From positions 242,341 through 306,340 of the forward strand of contig NW_005197273.1 in the NCBI RefSeq assembly GCF_000372725.1: a stretch of 64,000 bases of DNA. Reading direction: 5' to 3'. Below, piece after piece: positions 37,586-49,008 of this stretch (positions are counted from its first letter, which is position 1; the number at the start of each line of letters is the position of its first letter). Source of the DNA: Emiliania huxleyi CCMP1516 (Eukaryota; Haptophyta; Isochrysidales; Noelaerhabdaceae). The notes beneath the pieces were generated by a model. The model saw only the letters and a program-made list of their open reading frames with translations, was not told the origin of the DNA and searched no databases. Made by a program: the position numbers and the translations under genes.

Positions 37586-37731
37586 GTATCCAGCGTCTCT
37601 AGACGATTACAAAAGGATCGGACCTCACGCACATTTTGACAGGGACGTCGGAAATCGGACACATCCACTGGGACGAGTCAATTCATTCACTAGAATGACT
37701 AGAAAGGGCACCCATGGGGGGGGTGATCGCA
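37482..37731 (+). mobile_element. Copia-associated repeat (pair of 24344-24599)
   Basis: See 24344-24599. The two copies are about 13.1 kb apart in the same orientation and bracket both AspDH halves, the large glycosyltransferase and the PhyH gene. Confidence 0.7.
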
Positions 37732-38470
37732 GGGGACTCCTGCGTCCTGGGTCCTGGCTCACCTGCGCTCGCTCTCCACAACCCAGTACGATCAACGTGT
37801 TCTTGCCTGAGAATTACTCGAGTAAACGCATGTACTATTAAACATCGAAACTAACAAAGGTCTCTCTGCAGTGTGTCAGACCCGCGCTCTCTGTACAAGG
37901 CGCCGTTGACCTGCTCTATCTCTCAGCGAGCCGTGCACCCCACTCTCGTCGTAGACTAGCAGACCATCACTCCACCCATTAGCTATATACCACCCATGGT
38001 GCCGCAGTGGCCTTCATCCATGCCATGCGCGTACTGCGGCTGCCCCGGCCCGACTATGCGGCAGCTGCGGGAGCCTCTCATGCCCTGTCCTTCTTCCAGG
38101 CATCTACACTCATGCCCCTGTGCCTGCGATCGTGATGCGCTCGTGCTGCGTGCTGCGCCCAAGGCCCCTCCCCCACGACCACCCCACCCCCATGCCCCGA
38201 TTCGGTGCCCCCGGCCCTCGCCGCCTCTCTTCCTCTCGCGGCCGCCGCCTCCTCCCCCGCAACCTCCATGCCCCGCTCGAAGAACGCCTCCTTGGGCGTC
38301 CCCCCCCCCCCCCCCCCGCCTGCCCGCCTCCATGCCACCCACCCCTCTCCACCAGCCCTGCCCGCCTTCCCCTCTCCACCCCTCCTCCCCCTCCACCCTT
38401 CCCTCCTCCACCCTTCCCCACCCGCCCACACTCCGACCCGCCACCCTCCGACCACCCACCCTCCTCCTCG
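37732..38470. other. Low-complexity stretch downstream of the RCC1 gene
   Basis: C-rich on the plus strand (38210-38470, many CCTCC/CCACC runs). A minus-strand frame from about 38200 to TAG 37983 could be a Gly-rich C-terminal extension of the RCC1 gene. Nothing else is supported. Confidence 0.3.
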
Positions 38471-41315
38471 CTACTGCAGCGCCACACGCAAGTGCGGGTA
38501 GCGCAGCGGCAGCAGCTGGTCCCGCCGCAGCTGCAGCCCAAGCGTCGCGTCCGAGCCGTCGCCCCACCCATACGCGGCGCCGTCGTCCGCAGTGGCGAGC
38601 GAGTGCCCGACCCCCGCCGCCACCGACCGCACCCGCACCCCGCGCAGCGCGTGCACGCGGCGGGGCTCCACCTGAGGAGTGTGATTCATTCTTGTGATTG
38701 GCTAATGATTGCACCAGCGCGTGCAGGTGGCGGGGCTCCGACCTGATGATATTGTGATTCATTCTTGTGAGTGGCTAATGATTGCAGCGCGTGCAAACGG
38801 CGGGGCTCCGACCTGCGGCAGCTTGTCGCCGTGGCCCAGCTTGCCGTGCGAGCCCGACCCCCACGAGTACACCTGCGGAGACATGGGGAGATATGGGGAG
38901 ATATGGGGAGATATGAGCCCGACCCCCACGAGTACACCTGCGGAGATATGGGGAGATATGGGGAGATATGGGAGATATGGGGAGATATGAGCCCGACCCC
39001 CACGAGTACACCTCTCCGCCGTCGGCGAGGGCGAGGGAGTGGTAGTAGCACGCCTGTGGCGAGCCGCGCACGCGTGTCTCGGCGCATGCATGTCTTTCCT
39101 TCACAGTACAGTACAACTGGGGAGTGGGAGGGGTTGGGGCGGGGGGGGGGGGGGGTCACTATTGCAAAACTAAGTGAATCAATTAGTCGCGCGCCGAGAT
39201 GCCGACGGCGCGCACGCCCCGCAGAGCAGCGACGAGCTGCGGCTCGAGCTGGTCGCCTATTCTTTGTACGATGTTGTTCGATTCTATTATTGCGTTATTA
39301 GAGACGAGCTGCGGCTCGAGCTGGTCGCCGCTGACGCAGTTGCCGACGGTGCCCGCCGCGCCCCACGAGTGCACGGCGCCTGTAATCAGTCAGCCAATCA
39401 ATCAATCAACACTGATTGGTGAGTTAATTGCCCGCCGCGCCCCACGAGTGCCCGCCGCCTGTCTCATCGAGACCGAGCGAGTGGTAGTCGCCGGCCGCGA
39501 CCGCAGCCATCCGCAGCCAGCGCAGCGCACGCACGGGCGTCGGTACGAGCCGCGTCGCCTGTGCACAGAGTGATGGTACCAGAGACCTAGCCGAGATCTA
39601 GCCGAGATCTAGCCGAGATAGACGCCATGCACTAGTCAGCGAGGGAAGATGCACAGAGTGATGGTACTAGAGTGATTACTCCTGCTGTACTACTGCTGCA
39701 CTAGTGAGCGAGGGAAGATGCACAGAGTGATGGTACTACTCACGTGGCCGGCTAGATCTCGGCTCGATCTCGGCTCGATCTCGCCTCATCGCCGTGGCCG
39801 AGCCGGCCGCTGGCGCCGTTGCCCCACGAGTAGACTTGGCCGGCCTAGAAGGTTCGTAGAAGGTTCGTAGAAGGCTCGTGGAAGCTGCCCCACACGAGTA
39901 GACTTGGCCGACCGAGGTGAGGGCGAGGGAATGGTGGTCCGAGAGGGCGACCTGTTCACAGCAGCCGCCCGCCGTGAAGAGGGCGGGAAGGGGAGGGGCG
40001 GAGGGCCAGGGCGGTCCGAGACAGCGACCGAAGCGACGGGGGAGCCAGTCAGGCTCTCGATCCGCCGCGGCGACTGAATCGAGAATGCATGGACCAGTAA
40101 GAACAATCGACAACAACCGCTTCACACCTAAGCTCTCGGTGCGGCGCGGCGCCTCCTCCGCCGCCTCGCTGCCGTGGCCGAGTGCGCCGAAGAGCCCGCC
40201 GCCCCACGAGTACACGGCCCCCGTCTGGGCAACCGCCAGCGAGTGCAGGTTCCCCGCCGACATGGCAACCACAACCTGCGCACAATAGCAATAAATGATA
40301 CCACCAATAAGAATAATACCGCCGACATGGCAGCCACAACCTGCGCACAATAATAACTAATAAGAATAACGATAAGAATAATGCCGCCGACATGGCAGCC
40401 ACAACCTCGTGCGCCAGCGCCTCGACGCGGCGCGGCTCCACCACGTCAGTGCCTCCGCCGTGGCCGTGCCGCCCGCCCGCCGCGCTGCCCCACGAAAAGA
40501 GAGCGCCGCCCTCCACCAGGCAGAGCGAGTGGCAAGCGCCGGCGGCCACGGCGCTTACCCGCACGCCCGCCAGCCCGCGCACCGGCACGGGCACCTACAC
40601 GCCACCCATCGTCGACTTCTCAGTGGCTGGTGCCACGCGAACTGCTAGTCCTCGCGCTGCGGCTCTCGGGCACCGCGGCGATGGGGACGGATCCGACCAA
40701 GCCACCGTGGCCGAGGAGGCCGCGCACGCGGGAGCCGTCGGGAGAGAGTTCGGTGCCGCAGGAGAAGAGCTGCCCCTCCTCGCCCACGAAGAGCGAATGC
40801 GACGACCCCGCCGCCGCCACGCGCCGCGCCGCCACGGCCAGCCTCTCGAGCCGCAGCAGCCGCTGCACCCAGGCGCCGTCAACCTCGGGGAGGCTGGTTG
40901 GGGCGACGACGCCGCTCTTGTGGGAGCGGACGCGGATGGCGGCCTCGACGGGCGACATTGCCCGCCGCCCGTACGCCGCGCCGCCGCGTAGGTACCGGCA
41001 CGTCCCCGCGATCCGCCCGAGGTCGGCCGTCGCGAGCCGCTTGAGGACGTGCACGACCAGCTCGGCGGGAAGGTCGAGGAGGCGCGGAGGCGGAGGCGGC
41101 TCGGAGTCGGAGAGCCAGAGCGGATCGACCGGCTCGCTCGAGCGCGGCCGCTTTGGCCGCTTGAGGCCGAGTGCCGGCCCGGAGAAGAGCCGGCGGAGCT
41201 CATCGACTAACGAGCGCGCGAGATCGGTGTCCTCTGTGGTGAAGCTGTCGAGCTCCTGCTGGCACCGGGCGACGGCGACGCGAAGCTGCTGAAGCGATTC
41301 GGGAGGGACCTCCAT
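38471..41315 (-). CDS. F-box/RCC1-repeat protein, intron-rich
   Basis: ATG 41315-41313 ('MEVPPESLQQLRVAVARC'). Exon 1 (to about 40615) has an F-box-like segment at residues about 80-112 ('LLDLPAELVVHVLKRLATAD') and the first RCC1-type blade ('HSLFVGEEGQLFSCGTE'). Later exons each add a blade: 'CHSLCLVEGGALFSWGSAAG' (40540), 'NLHSLAVAQTGAVYSWGGGL' (40240), 'VALSDHHSLALTSVGQVYS' (39945), 'WGNGASGRLGHGDEA' (39825), 'SLALADGGEVYSWGSG' (39045), 'GKLGHGDKLPQVG' (38850) and 'VGHSLATADDGAAYGWGDG' (38615). It stops near 38471 unless extended to 37983. Probably a beta-propeller substrate receptor or exchange-factor-like protein (family knowledge). At least five introns carry duplicated exon edges. Confidence 0.75.
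38647..38815 (-). repeat. Exon-edge triplication with AT-rich spacers in the RCC1 gene
   Basis: 'gcgcgtgca...cggggctcc' occurs at 38647-38669, 38717-38745 and 38787-38815. The spacers both contain 'tgattcattcttgtga' and 'ggctaatgattgca'. The spacer itself is thus duplicated together with the exon edge. Confidence 0.85.
38850..39014 (-). repeat. Exon-edge triplication with GGGGAGATAT spacers in the RCC1 gene
   Basis: 'gagcccgacccccacgagta' plus 'cacctgcggag' is at 38850-38880, 38915-38945 and 38989-39014 (last copy shorter). The spacers are 3-4 units of the GGGGAGATAT 10-mer. On the coding strand the repeated block encodes 'VYSWGSGS'. Confidence 0.9.
39231..39451 (-). repeat. Two further exon-edge duplications in the RCC1 gene
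   Basis: 27 identical bases at 39231-39257 and 39303-39329 (spacer AT-rich, 45 nt), and 22 identical bases at 39351-39372 and 39430-39451 (spacer with caatcaatcaatcaac). Confidence 0.9.
39952..39990 (-). other. Hairpin intron (introner-like) in the RCC1 gene
   Basis: The minus strand reads CCCTCTTCACGGCGG to GCTGTGAACAG, followed by GTCGCCCTCTCGGACC, which opens the blade 'VALSDHHSLALTS'. The frame supports the acceptor. The donor is not fixed. Confidence 0.6.
40255..40408 (-). repeat. Exon-edge triplication with AATAATAAGAATAA spacers in the RCC1 gene
   Basis: 'cgccgacatggcarccacaa' recurs at 40255-40284, 40320-40349 and 40385-40408, with spacers made of taataagaataa-type words. Confidence 0.9.
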
Positions 41316-41419
41316 GGGGGTGGATGCGGCCGGTGAGAGCCAAGGTGCACAGTGGGGGCCGCGCTGATGGCGCTGACCGATGATTAGCGGGACTGACTAA
41401 TCTTCGTGTACCGTTCTTT

Positions 41420-43494
41420 AAAAGAAAAATGTACAATATTGCCTGGGGGACTGGTGCGGCGGCCCCGTCGAGCCGGTCGACGGCTCATGGCATGTTGCAT
41501 GGAGACTCCTGAATTCGGCAAACCCGGAGCAGCTGCACACTACGATACCTACGTTTGCCGGCGGCCGCTACAAGAGGGAGGATGTGGAGGTGGTCCGCAT
41601 CAGTGGGCCACGCCCGTCGCCCCGCCCTGACCCTAGTACCGCTGGCAGCTCGAGCGCGCACGCGAGCCTGGCGCCGGGCAGCGTGGACCACGAGGACGAG
41701 GCGATGCCGAGCGAGCAAGCGGGCGCGGCGTCCGCGCATGTGCCGAGCGACGCCGCCCCCGTAGGGCCACCCGACCCCATCGCCCAGACGCCCGCCTACC
41801 CACCGCCGACGGGACCAGAGCACGGGAGGGAGTTTCGCTCCGACGAGGACGGGGACGGCCCCACCGGGACCGAGGCCGAGGGTGTCGCCTACGCCGAAAC
41901 CCTCGCCGAGGCCGAGGGTGTCGCCTACGCCGAAACCCTCGCCGAAGCCAAGCGCGCCGCCGACGAGCGACTCCGCGCCGCTCTCGCTGCGTGCCCGCTA
42001 TCGGGAAAGGTGATGAGGAGGGGCGAACACGTCGAGTACCTCACCACACGGGTGTCCCCCCCGGAACGCGCCAGGGCCGGGTGGGCCGATGACCCGCCGC
42101 CATCGGCCTATCGACGGGCGGCTGGAGCGGTCATCCTCGTCCGCAACCCACCGGACCACGCGGCCGCTCCCACAGGCGGCGAGGCCGGCTCCAGCAGCGA
42201 TCACGCCGAGGCGGAGGACGGCGCGGAGCTCGACGGCGGGGTGGAGCCGTGGGCCATCGCCGAGATGGAGGAGCGGGAGGCGGCGCAGGCGCGACACGGG
42301 CAGCAGCAGGCCAGCGGGCGTCGCCGAAACGCGGGGCGCCGGCGGCGCAACACGCAAGACGACGGGGCCTTCTTGCGAGACCTCATGGCAGGCGCGCCCG
42401 AGCCGCCCGAAGGGCAGCACGACGCCACGCCGTTCGCCTCCCTCGACGCGTTCCCGAGCTCCGACGAGAGCAGCGACGACGGTGACGTGGCGTACGACGA
42501 GGCCGGCGGGCGCATGCAGCACGCACCCCGACGCAGGCAGCGCACCGCCACTGCGGAAGCCGGCGCGTTCCTCAGCGCGCTCACGCCACCGCCGCCCCCA
42601 GCACAGCCGACGGCGCGACCGCCGCCGCCGCCCGCCACGGCCGTGGCTGGCGCGTTCCTGAACGCGCTCCCACCGCCGCCGCCCCCAGTGCAGCCGTCGG
42701 TGCAACTGCCGCCGCCGCCCCGACCACTGCCGCCACCGATGCCAGCCTTCTCGCCGCCCCCGGGGTGGGAGCCACCGCCGCCGCCGCGGACGTGGATGCC
42801 GCTGCCGCCGCCGCCCAGGCAGGAGATGCCCGAGCGAGGGTGGGCGTTGTCCATGCCGCCGCCGCCGCCTCCGCCACCGCCGTCGCCGCCAGCCCCGCAC
42901 GGAGAGGACACCGATGACGTGGAGTCAGGCGTGAGGGCCCCCCTCGTAGCGAACGCGAGCCCGGCGAGGAGAGAGGCCATGAGCGCGTTCGCCGCCACCG
43001 GACTCGTCGCCGCCTGCCTCGCGGTCTCCGCCCTCGCCGCTGCCATTGGTGCGCGCCACGCCCACCGCGCCTGGACTTGGGCTGCAGCCGGGGCGGTGGT
43101 GGCGATAGCCGCAGCCGCCATAGCGCTAAGGCGACGGTGGCATCACCACACCTCGGGTGCGCCGGACCCACCGTCGCTACCGCCATCGCCGTCTGGCGGG
43201 GGGGGCGGAGCCCCCGAGCCGGGACGGGGAGTGGTACGACGCACATCGCCGAGGTTGCAGGAGTTGGCGCCCCGGCCGACGCGGGCAGAGTCGCCGCTGC
43301 CCGCAGCGCCCAAACGCAAGGCGCCGCGGAGCAAGTTGGCCCCTCCGGCGGCCGGCGTCGCGGCGAGGGGCGCACCACCAGTCTCGCCGAGGAAGTGCCC
43401 TGCCTGCGACGAGATGATCACGCCCGGATGGTGCTGCAGCGCGCGCCCGCGGTACCAGTCGCGTGAGAGGGATTACCAAAAGTGGTCGTGTTAA
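41420..43494 (+). CDS. Long proline-rich ORF with two C-terminal membrane segments
   Basis: Open from the stop at 41418-41420 to the TAA at 43492-43494. No early ATG in frame (GTG at 41584, first ATG at 41704), so an upstream exon or element context is possible. N-terminal 'HVAWRLLNSANPEQLHTTIP' (about 41487), a duplicated 10-residue unit (EGVAYAETLA twice), Arg-rich 'RRRNAGRRRRN', then long PPPPP stretches (42580-42900), 'FAATGLVAACLAVSALAAAI' and 'AGAVVAIAAAAIALRR' membrane segments, and a 'KCPACDEMI' Cys pair. Family unknown. It could be a cell-surface/extensin-like protein or an element-encoded protein. The last 28 bp before its end repeat the first coding exon of the next gene. Confidence 0.45.
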
Positions 43495-43738
43495 CATCAC
43501 AACAACAGCATAAATTCAAAAACAAAATGCTGACAGAGTGCACGGGCGCGCAGCCGAGCTCTCATTCTTCTTGGACTTCTCGTCACACAAACACCAATCT
43601 GCGTTTTCTTCTTTTTGACAGATATAAGATATACCGTAGGGCCGCATCCTGTGTTAGGGGAGAATGTTAGGTAAAGAAAGAAAGAAAGAAAAGTAGGTAG
43701 GAAGGCGCGTAAGTTTTCTTCTTTCTGTAACGATCGGC

Positions 43739-46700
43739 TTGACGCCGGCGGCCCGGGGCGGGGGCGCCAGTCCAGCACAAACCGAAGTCCGCGTCAGCAT
43801 GAACCTCTCCAACGTCTTCTCGGACGGGATGGTGCTGCAGCGCGCGCCCGCGGTCCCCATCGTTTGGGGCTTTGCGTCGCCCGGGATCCGCGTGGAGACG
43901 ACCTTCGGCGCCCACAGCCTCTCCGCGCTGACGGACCACAGCGGCGTCTGGCGGCAGCCGCTTCCGCCGACCGAGGCGTCCGACCGCGGGCAGACGCTCC
44001 TCTTCCGCAGCTCCGAGGGCGGTGCGGCGCTGCGCGACGTCCTCTTCGGCGAGGTCTACCTATGCAGCGGCCAGTCCAACATGGAGTACACGCCTCGCTC
44101 GATGGCGGGCATGAACAACGCGAGCGCGGAGATCGCCGCCGCCGACTCGCCGGCGTACCGAAGCGTGCGCCTCTTCACGGTCGGCAAAGGCACGACTAGC
44201 AAGACCCCGCTCCGCGCGCTCGGTTCTCTTAACCGCGGACCGACAGCCTGTTCATTCAAGCTAATAATTCGGCATGCGATTAATGCTTAATAGGCTCCCT
44301 CTACCACAACTGGACGGCCGCCTCCTCCGCGCTGGTCGGCGGCCTCGCCTGGAAGGAGCTTCCCGGCCGTCCGTTGGCTTATCACTAGTTCTCAAGTGGT
44401 AATTAATTAACTTTCCATGATTCAGGAGTTCTCGGCCGTCTGCTGGCTGTTTGGTAAGGAGCTGAGCAACGAGCTCAAGGTGCGAGATCGGCACATCTCG
44501 TGCAAGAGAAGCGGTCTCGGGCAGTCTCGAGTGGTCTCGGACGATCTCGGGCGATCTCGGGCGATCTCGGACGCTCTCGGACGATGTTCGGCTGGCTTCG
44601 GCTCGTCCGCTACAGCAGTCCTCTCCCCGCAGGCGCCGGTCGGGCTCATCTCTCCATATCTCAAGCTATCTCCCCATATCTCCCCGCAGGTGCCGGTCGG
44701 GCTCATCTCCTCCAGCTGGGGAGGGACGCAGATCCAGGTCTGGATGCCGGAGGCGGCAAACGAGGCGTGCCACCAAGGCAGCTGGAGCGGTACCACGCGA
44801 TGACGACTCAAGCAGTTGCTCATTGCCGCCCAGCCTTAAACATAGGCAGCTGGAGCGGCGACCGTTACAACGCGATGATCGCGCCGTTTGCGGTTGGCCG
44901 CATGGCCCCTCGCCTCGGGATCGCAAATCAACATGTGTCTACCTGGCTCGGGCTCTGTCTAGGTTGGCCCCATGGCCCTCTCCGGCGCGATCTGGTACCA
45001 AGGCGAGTCTAACAACGGGTGCGGACGCTGCTGCCCGTGCGCCAGTATCGGGGCTGGTCCTGGACAGACTACTTGCGGAGTGATTCATTCGTAGGCAAGG
45101 CCGCTACTACTCGTGCGCCTTCCCGGCGATGATCAGCGCCTGGCGCGCCGCCTTCCACCCGCCGGCTGCGGTCAACCGTTCATCATGCCACTTAGATCAC
45201 TTCATCAGGCGCGCCGCCTTCCACTCGCCCGCCCTCTGGTTCGGGTTCGTGCAGATCGCGGGATACCGCTACGGAGGCGCGCCGCACGCAGCCCGGCCTG
45301 CCGACTAACAATTCGTTACTTTTTAATTATGGCCCACATTAGTTGCTCAGGCGCGTCTCGCCCGGACCCGTCTGCGGACCTGCGCCAAGCGCAGCTGGCC
45401 GCTCTCTCGCTGCCGAACGTCGGCGTCTCGACTGCGATCGACACGGGCGGCCGGACCAGCACCCACCCGCCTTTCAAGATTCTTTGCAATTCACAGTGAA
45501 CTCTAACTAATAGGCGACTGGAACGGCACCCCCTCGCCCGCCCGCCCGCTTGACTGAGGTAGCGCTGCGAACGACGTCTCTTCACGGTTGCGCGGTGTGA
45601 ACAGGCATCCACCCGCCAGACAAGCAGACGCCCGCGCGCCGGCTCGCGGCCGCCGCCCTCGACATGCGCTATGGCCGCCGCCAGTTTGAGGCGCAGCACC
45701 GGCCTCCGCTCCCTGCCGGCCTAGCGTCGCAGCACCGCGAGCGGCGTCTCTTCACACTCGCAGCTGTGAACAGGCCGCCCCTCTACTCCGGGCAGCGCCT
45801 GCTCCGGCGGCCTCTGCTGCCGACTCTACTGCCGGCGGCGGCGGCGCCGGAGGAGGGGTCGCTTGTGGGCGGAGGCTTCATTAGTTGTGAACCTATTTAA
45901 TCACCGATGATAGGCGCTTGGTGGGGGCTCGTCTTGGGGCGAGTCCGGGGGCGGAGACGACGCATGCAGCGGCAAGCGCTGCGACGTCGAGGCGCGTGCC
46001 GGCCTTGTGGCGAGTGGTTCGTTGCGATGGAGAGGTGATGGAGAGGTGACGGAGAGTCAGCCCACAAGAGTAGGCGTGCCCGTGCGGCTGCGAGTGCGGC
46101 ACACCCGCAGACCCGGGTGTGTGCTACGCTCCCCGAGATAGCCGAGATACCTTTATACCCACAGACCCAAGCGCGAGATATAGCCGAGATACGTTTATAC
46201 CCCCAGACCCGGGTGTGTGCTACGGCCCCGAGAGATAGCCGAGATGTAGCCGCGAGTTCGCCGAGAGACACAGATATCGGGCGTGCGCCACGCCCCCTCT
46301 CCCGCCGACACTCAGCCTTCGTTCGACCGTTGTTGAGCCGCACACACGCGTCGCCCATCAGCCCCTCTGTAAACCGAGATATAGCCGAGATACAGAGATG
46401 TGTAGCCGAGATACGTAGCAGCTAACAGTTATCAAGCTGCCCACGGCCGACCCACAAAGGCGTGTGCTATGTCCCCGCCGCGCCGCCGCCCACCGGCTGG
46501 TGCGGCGGCACGGCGGAGGGCGAGGCGGGCGGCGGCGCTGCGGCGGGCGGCGGCGGAGCGGCGGGGCGAGGCGGCGGCGTTGCGACGGTGGCCGTCCGTC
46601 TCTCGTTGCCGGCAACGACCGAGGTGCCGCCTTGGGCCACCGCGTCCTCCACCCTCGGCCATCCAGGCAGCGTGCCGCGCAACGCGCCTCTGTCCCCGCT

Positions 46701-47390
46701 CCTTCTTGACCGAGATAGCGTTTCTTCTTCTTCTTCTTCTTCTAGGCAGCGTGCCGCGCAACGCGTGCCCCGTCGCGAGCATGCCTCCGTTCCACAACCC
46801 GCAAGACTGCGGCTGGCCGCGGCTCTACGCAGAGGCGCGAGGCGGCCAATGACCTCGTTCCGATCTCGGCCAATCTCGAGTGATCTCGTGCAGGCGCCCA
46901 ACGGGTCCGCGGTTGTCTTCAACGCCACCGCCGACTTGGCAGGCCTGACAGCCCCCCCACCCACCCACCCACCCACCCACACCACACCACACACACACCT
47001 CACCCACGCGCACCGGGCCGTGCACTTTTAATGCCGCGGGGCTCCTGTCGTCTAGACGTGGAGACGCGAGATAGCTCGGCGAGTGGAGAAGAGTACCTTA
47101 CCTTACCTTACCTTACCTTACCTCACCTTACCTTACCTTACCCGACAGACGGCGGGCAGACGATCCTCCTCCGCGCGTCCGTCCCGCCCGGCCTCCAGGT
47201 CGTCGCCTCGTCCTACGGCCGCGGCTCGTGGCCGAGGACGGTCTTCTTCTCCGCCGGCGGCGTGCCGGTGCTGCCGTGGTATGCCACGCTCAACGAGACC
47301 CGCCCCTGGGTGCTGCCCGCCTCGGTCGCCGACGACCCGGCGGCGCACGTCGAGCTGCCCGACGGGGCGGAGGGGGAGCGGGTGCAGTGA
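43739..47390 (+). CDS. Sialate O-acetylesterase-like (SGNH) protein, many exons
   Basis: Likely a secreted carbohydrate esterase removing O-acetyl groups. The first exon (ATG 43799 or an upstream frame) reads 'MNLSNVFSDGMVLQRAPAVP' and the catalytic 'YLCSGQSNMEY' (44059). Later exons: 'EFSAVCWLFGKELSNELK' (44425), 'VPVGLISSSWGGTQIQVW' (44690), 'YNAMIAPFAVG', 'ALSGAIWYQGESN' (44970), 'YYSCAFPAMISAWRAAF' (45100), 'RRAAFHSPALWFGFVQIAGY' (45213), 'DLRQAQLAALSLPNVGVSTA' (45377), 'RLAAAALDMRYGR' (45645), 'LYSGQRLLRR', 'PFHNPQDCGWPRLYAEAR', 'NGSAVVFNATADLAGL' and a last exon 'GRGSWPRTVFFSAGG', stop TGA 47388-47390. The domain order matches the SIAE family. Introns hold two hairpin introners, cccatatctcc arrays and several duplicated exon edges. 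Confidence 0.75.
45567..45604 (+). other. Hairpin intron (introner-like) with GC donor, 38 nt
   Basis: GCGAACGACGTCTCTTCACG... to GTGTGAACAG, followed by GCATCC. It differs from the GT copies at the donor's second base only. Frame supports exon 'IHPPDKQTPARRLAAAAL' after it. Confidence 0.6.
45737..45773 (+). other. Hairpin intron (introner-like) with GC donor, 37 nt
   Basis: GCGAGCGGCGTCTCTTCACA... to GCTGTGAACAG, followed by GCCGCCCC. It is a sister of 45567-45604 (16 of the first 20 positions match), 170 bp away in the same gene. Confidence 0.6.
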
Positions 47391-47659
47391 GGGGAGAGGT
47401 CGGGGCAGGCGCCCCGCAGGCCCTCGCGACCTATGCCTGTTGTTCTGGGGGGTCGGGGTCGGTGTGGACTGGCTAGGGTCGCCTCGCTGTCGAATAAATA
47501 AATAGAGCAGACAACCCCTGGTGGGATTAGGGCAGCAACCCGACGGGCAGACCCCGCCCTGCTCGGAGGGCGTGCACCACACAGCACACAGACTTATCTA
47601 CGGCTCTACTCTAGGCACTGCACGGCTCCTCGAGATTTCTAATTAATGGGGAGTTGGGA

Positions 47660-47955
<296 letters not shown>

Positions 47956-48268
47956 CGCTCGCTCGCTCGCGCGCGCCGCTTGCGCGATTGCGCGCGCTGC
48001 GCGAGCCGCCCTGCCCGCTGCGCTACCAGGGTTGCGCTGCGGGAAGGGCTCGGCGGCCGTTCCTAGAACTCCTCGTCGCTCCCCTCGTAGAGCGAGGGCT
48101 CGTTGGACTCGAGGCGTGGGCCGCCGTCGTAGGGGGAGCGGGCGGCTCCGCGAGCGACGCGGTCGAACGCGGCGACAACCAAGTGGTGTACCTGTGTTAG
48201 TGCCAGTGCGCGCCAGTCCCGTGCCCAGTGTTGTGCGAGGGAGTTTGTTTGTAAAATTCTTTTTCTAG

Positions 48269-48470
48269 CTACAATAATAAGCTTACGCGGGCCGAGTACC
48301 TCGATGAGGTGACTTGGACCACCAAGAGCTGGCTGGGGCTGCAGAAGCAGCGCATCTCAGTCGTTCTTCACACGGCCATCGCAGAGCAGGTCGTGAATGA
48401 GCTTGCCTGTGGCGGGGGTGGGCGGGTGCACGGAGCTAAGGGCCTCGCCACCCTCGCAGGAGTCGCTTAG
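48269..48470 (+). pseudogene. Truncated paralogue of the 14443-16386 C-terminal domain, copy 1
   Basis: Frame 'RAEYLDEVTWTTKSWLGLQK', 'QRISVVLHTAIAEQVVNELA' and 'AKGLATLAGVA', then TAG at 48468-48470. About 60% identical in protein to the end of the 647-codon ORF. No start or upstream exon is present. Confidence 0.65.
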
Positions 48471-48557
48471 GCGGCTCCCGTGGTGTACCTGTGTTAGTGC
48501 CAGTGCGCGCCAGTCCCGTGCCCAGTGTTGTGCGAGGGAGTTTGTTTGTAAAATTCT

Positions 48558-48773
48558 GGCGGGCTATCCCGCTTGCGGGATGGCTTAGCGGGTTCGAGCC
48601 GTCACACATTGGCTGCCGGGGTGTGCCGAGGGGGGGCTGGGTGGGCGGTAAGCCGTCATTGCCCGGCGCTGCTTGCAGCGCTCTGGGTGGTAGTGGCGGC
48701 GCTCCAAGAGTGGTGCTCTTGGGAAGAGGTTCCTCCTTTCCGCTCCCCCCCCCGCAAGGCGCGAGACACACAC
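48558..48773 (+). mobile_element. 216-bp insertion with 5-bp target duplication (SINE-like candidate)
   Basis: Interrupts the repeated tail between 'aaATTCT' (48553-48557) and 'ATTCTttttctag' (48774-48778), so ATTCT is duplicated. Inside, 'tggcttagcgg' resembles a pol III A box and 'ggttcgagcc' a B box, but they overlap, unlike a real tRNA. The 3' end is a short CA run. No coding capacity. Confidence 0.55.
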
Positions 48774-48779
48774 ATTCTT

Positions 48780-49008
48780 TTTCTAGCTACAGAATAAGCT
48801 GACGCGGGCCCAGTACCTCGATGAGGTGACTTGGACCACCAAGAGCTGGCTGGGGCTGCAGAAGCAGCGCATCTCAGTCGTTCTTCACTTCACACGGCCA
48901 TCGCAGAGCAGGTCTCTTTGTTTGCAGGTCGTGAATGAGCTTGCCTGTGGCGGGGGTGGGCGGGTGCACGGAGCTAAGGGCCTCGCCACCCTCGCAGGAG
49001 TCGCTTAG
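48780..49008 (+). pseudogene. Truncated paralogue of the 14443-16386 C-terminal domain, copy 2
   Basis: Like copy 1, but with a 20-nt insertion 'ttcac...cag' type around 48895-48928: 'tctctttgtttgcag' precedes 'gtcgtgaatgag', so copy 2 has gained a polypyrimidine-AG acceptor in mid-exon. It stops at 49006-49008. Confidence 0.65.

Noticed and set aside
42000-43378. Long minus-strand ORFs opposite the proline-rich gene
   Set aside because: Shadow frames of CCG-rich codons. The composition (Arg/Gly/Ala only) and the membrane-segment pattern support the plus strand.
48576-48610. tRNA gene at 'tggcttagcgggttcgagcc'
   Set aside because: A-box-like and B-box-like words overlap, leaving no anticodon arm. 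At most a degenerate SINE-type promoter.
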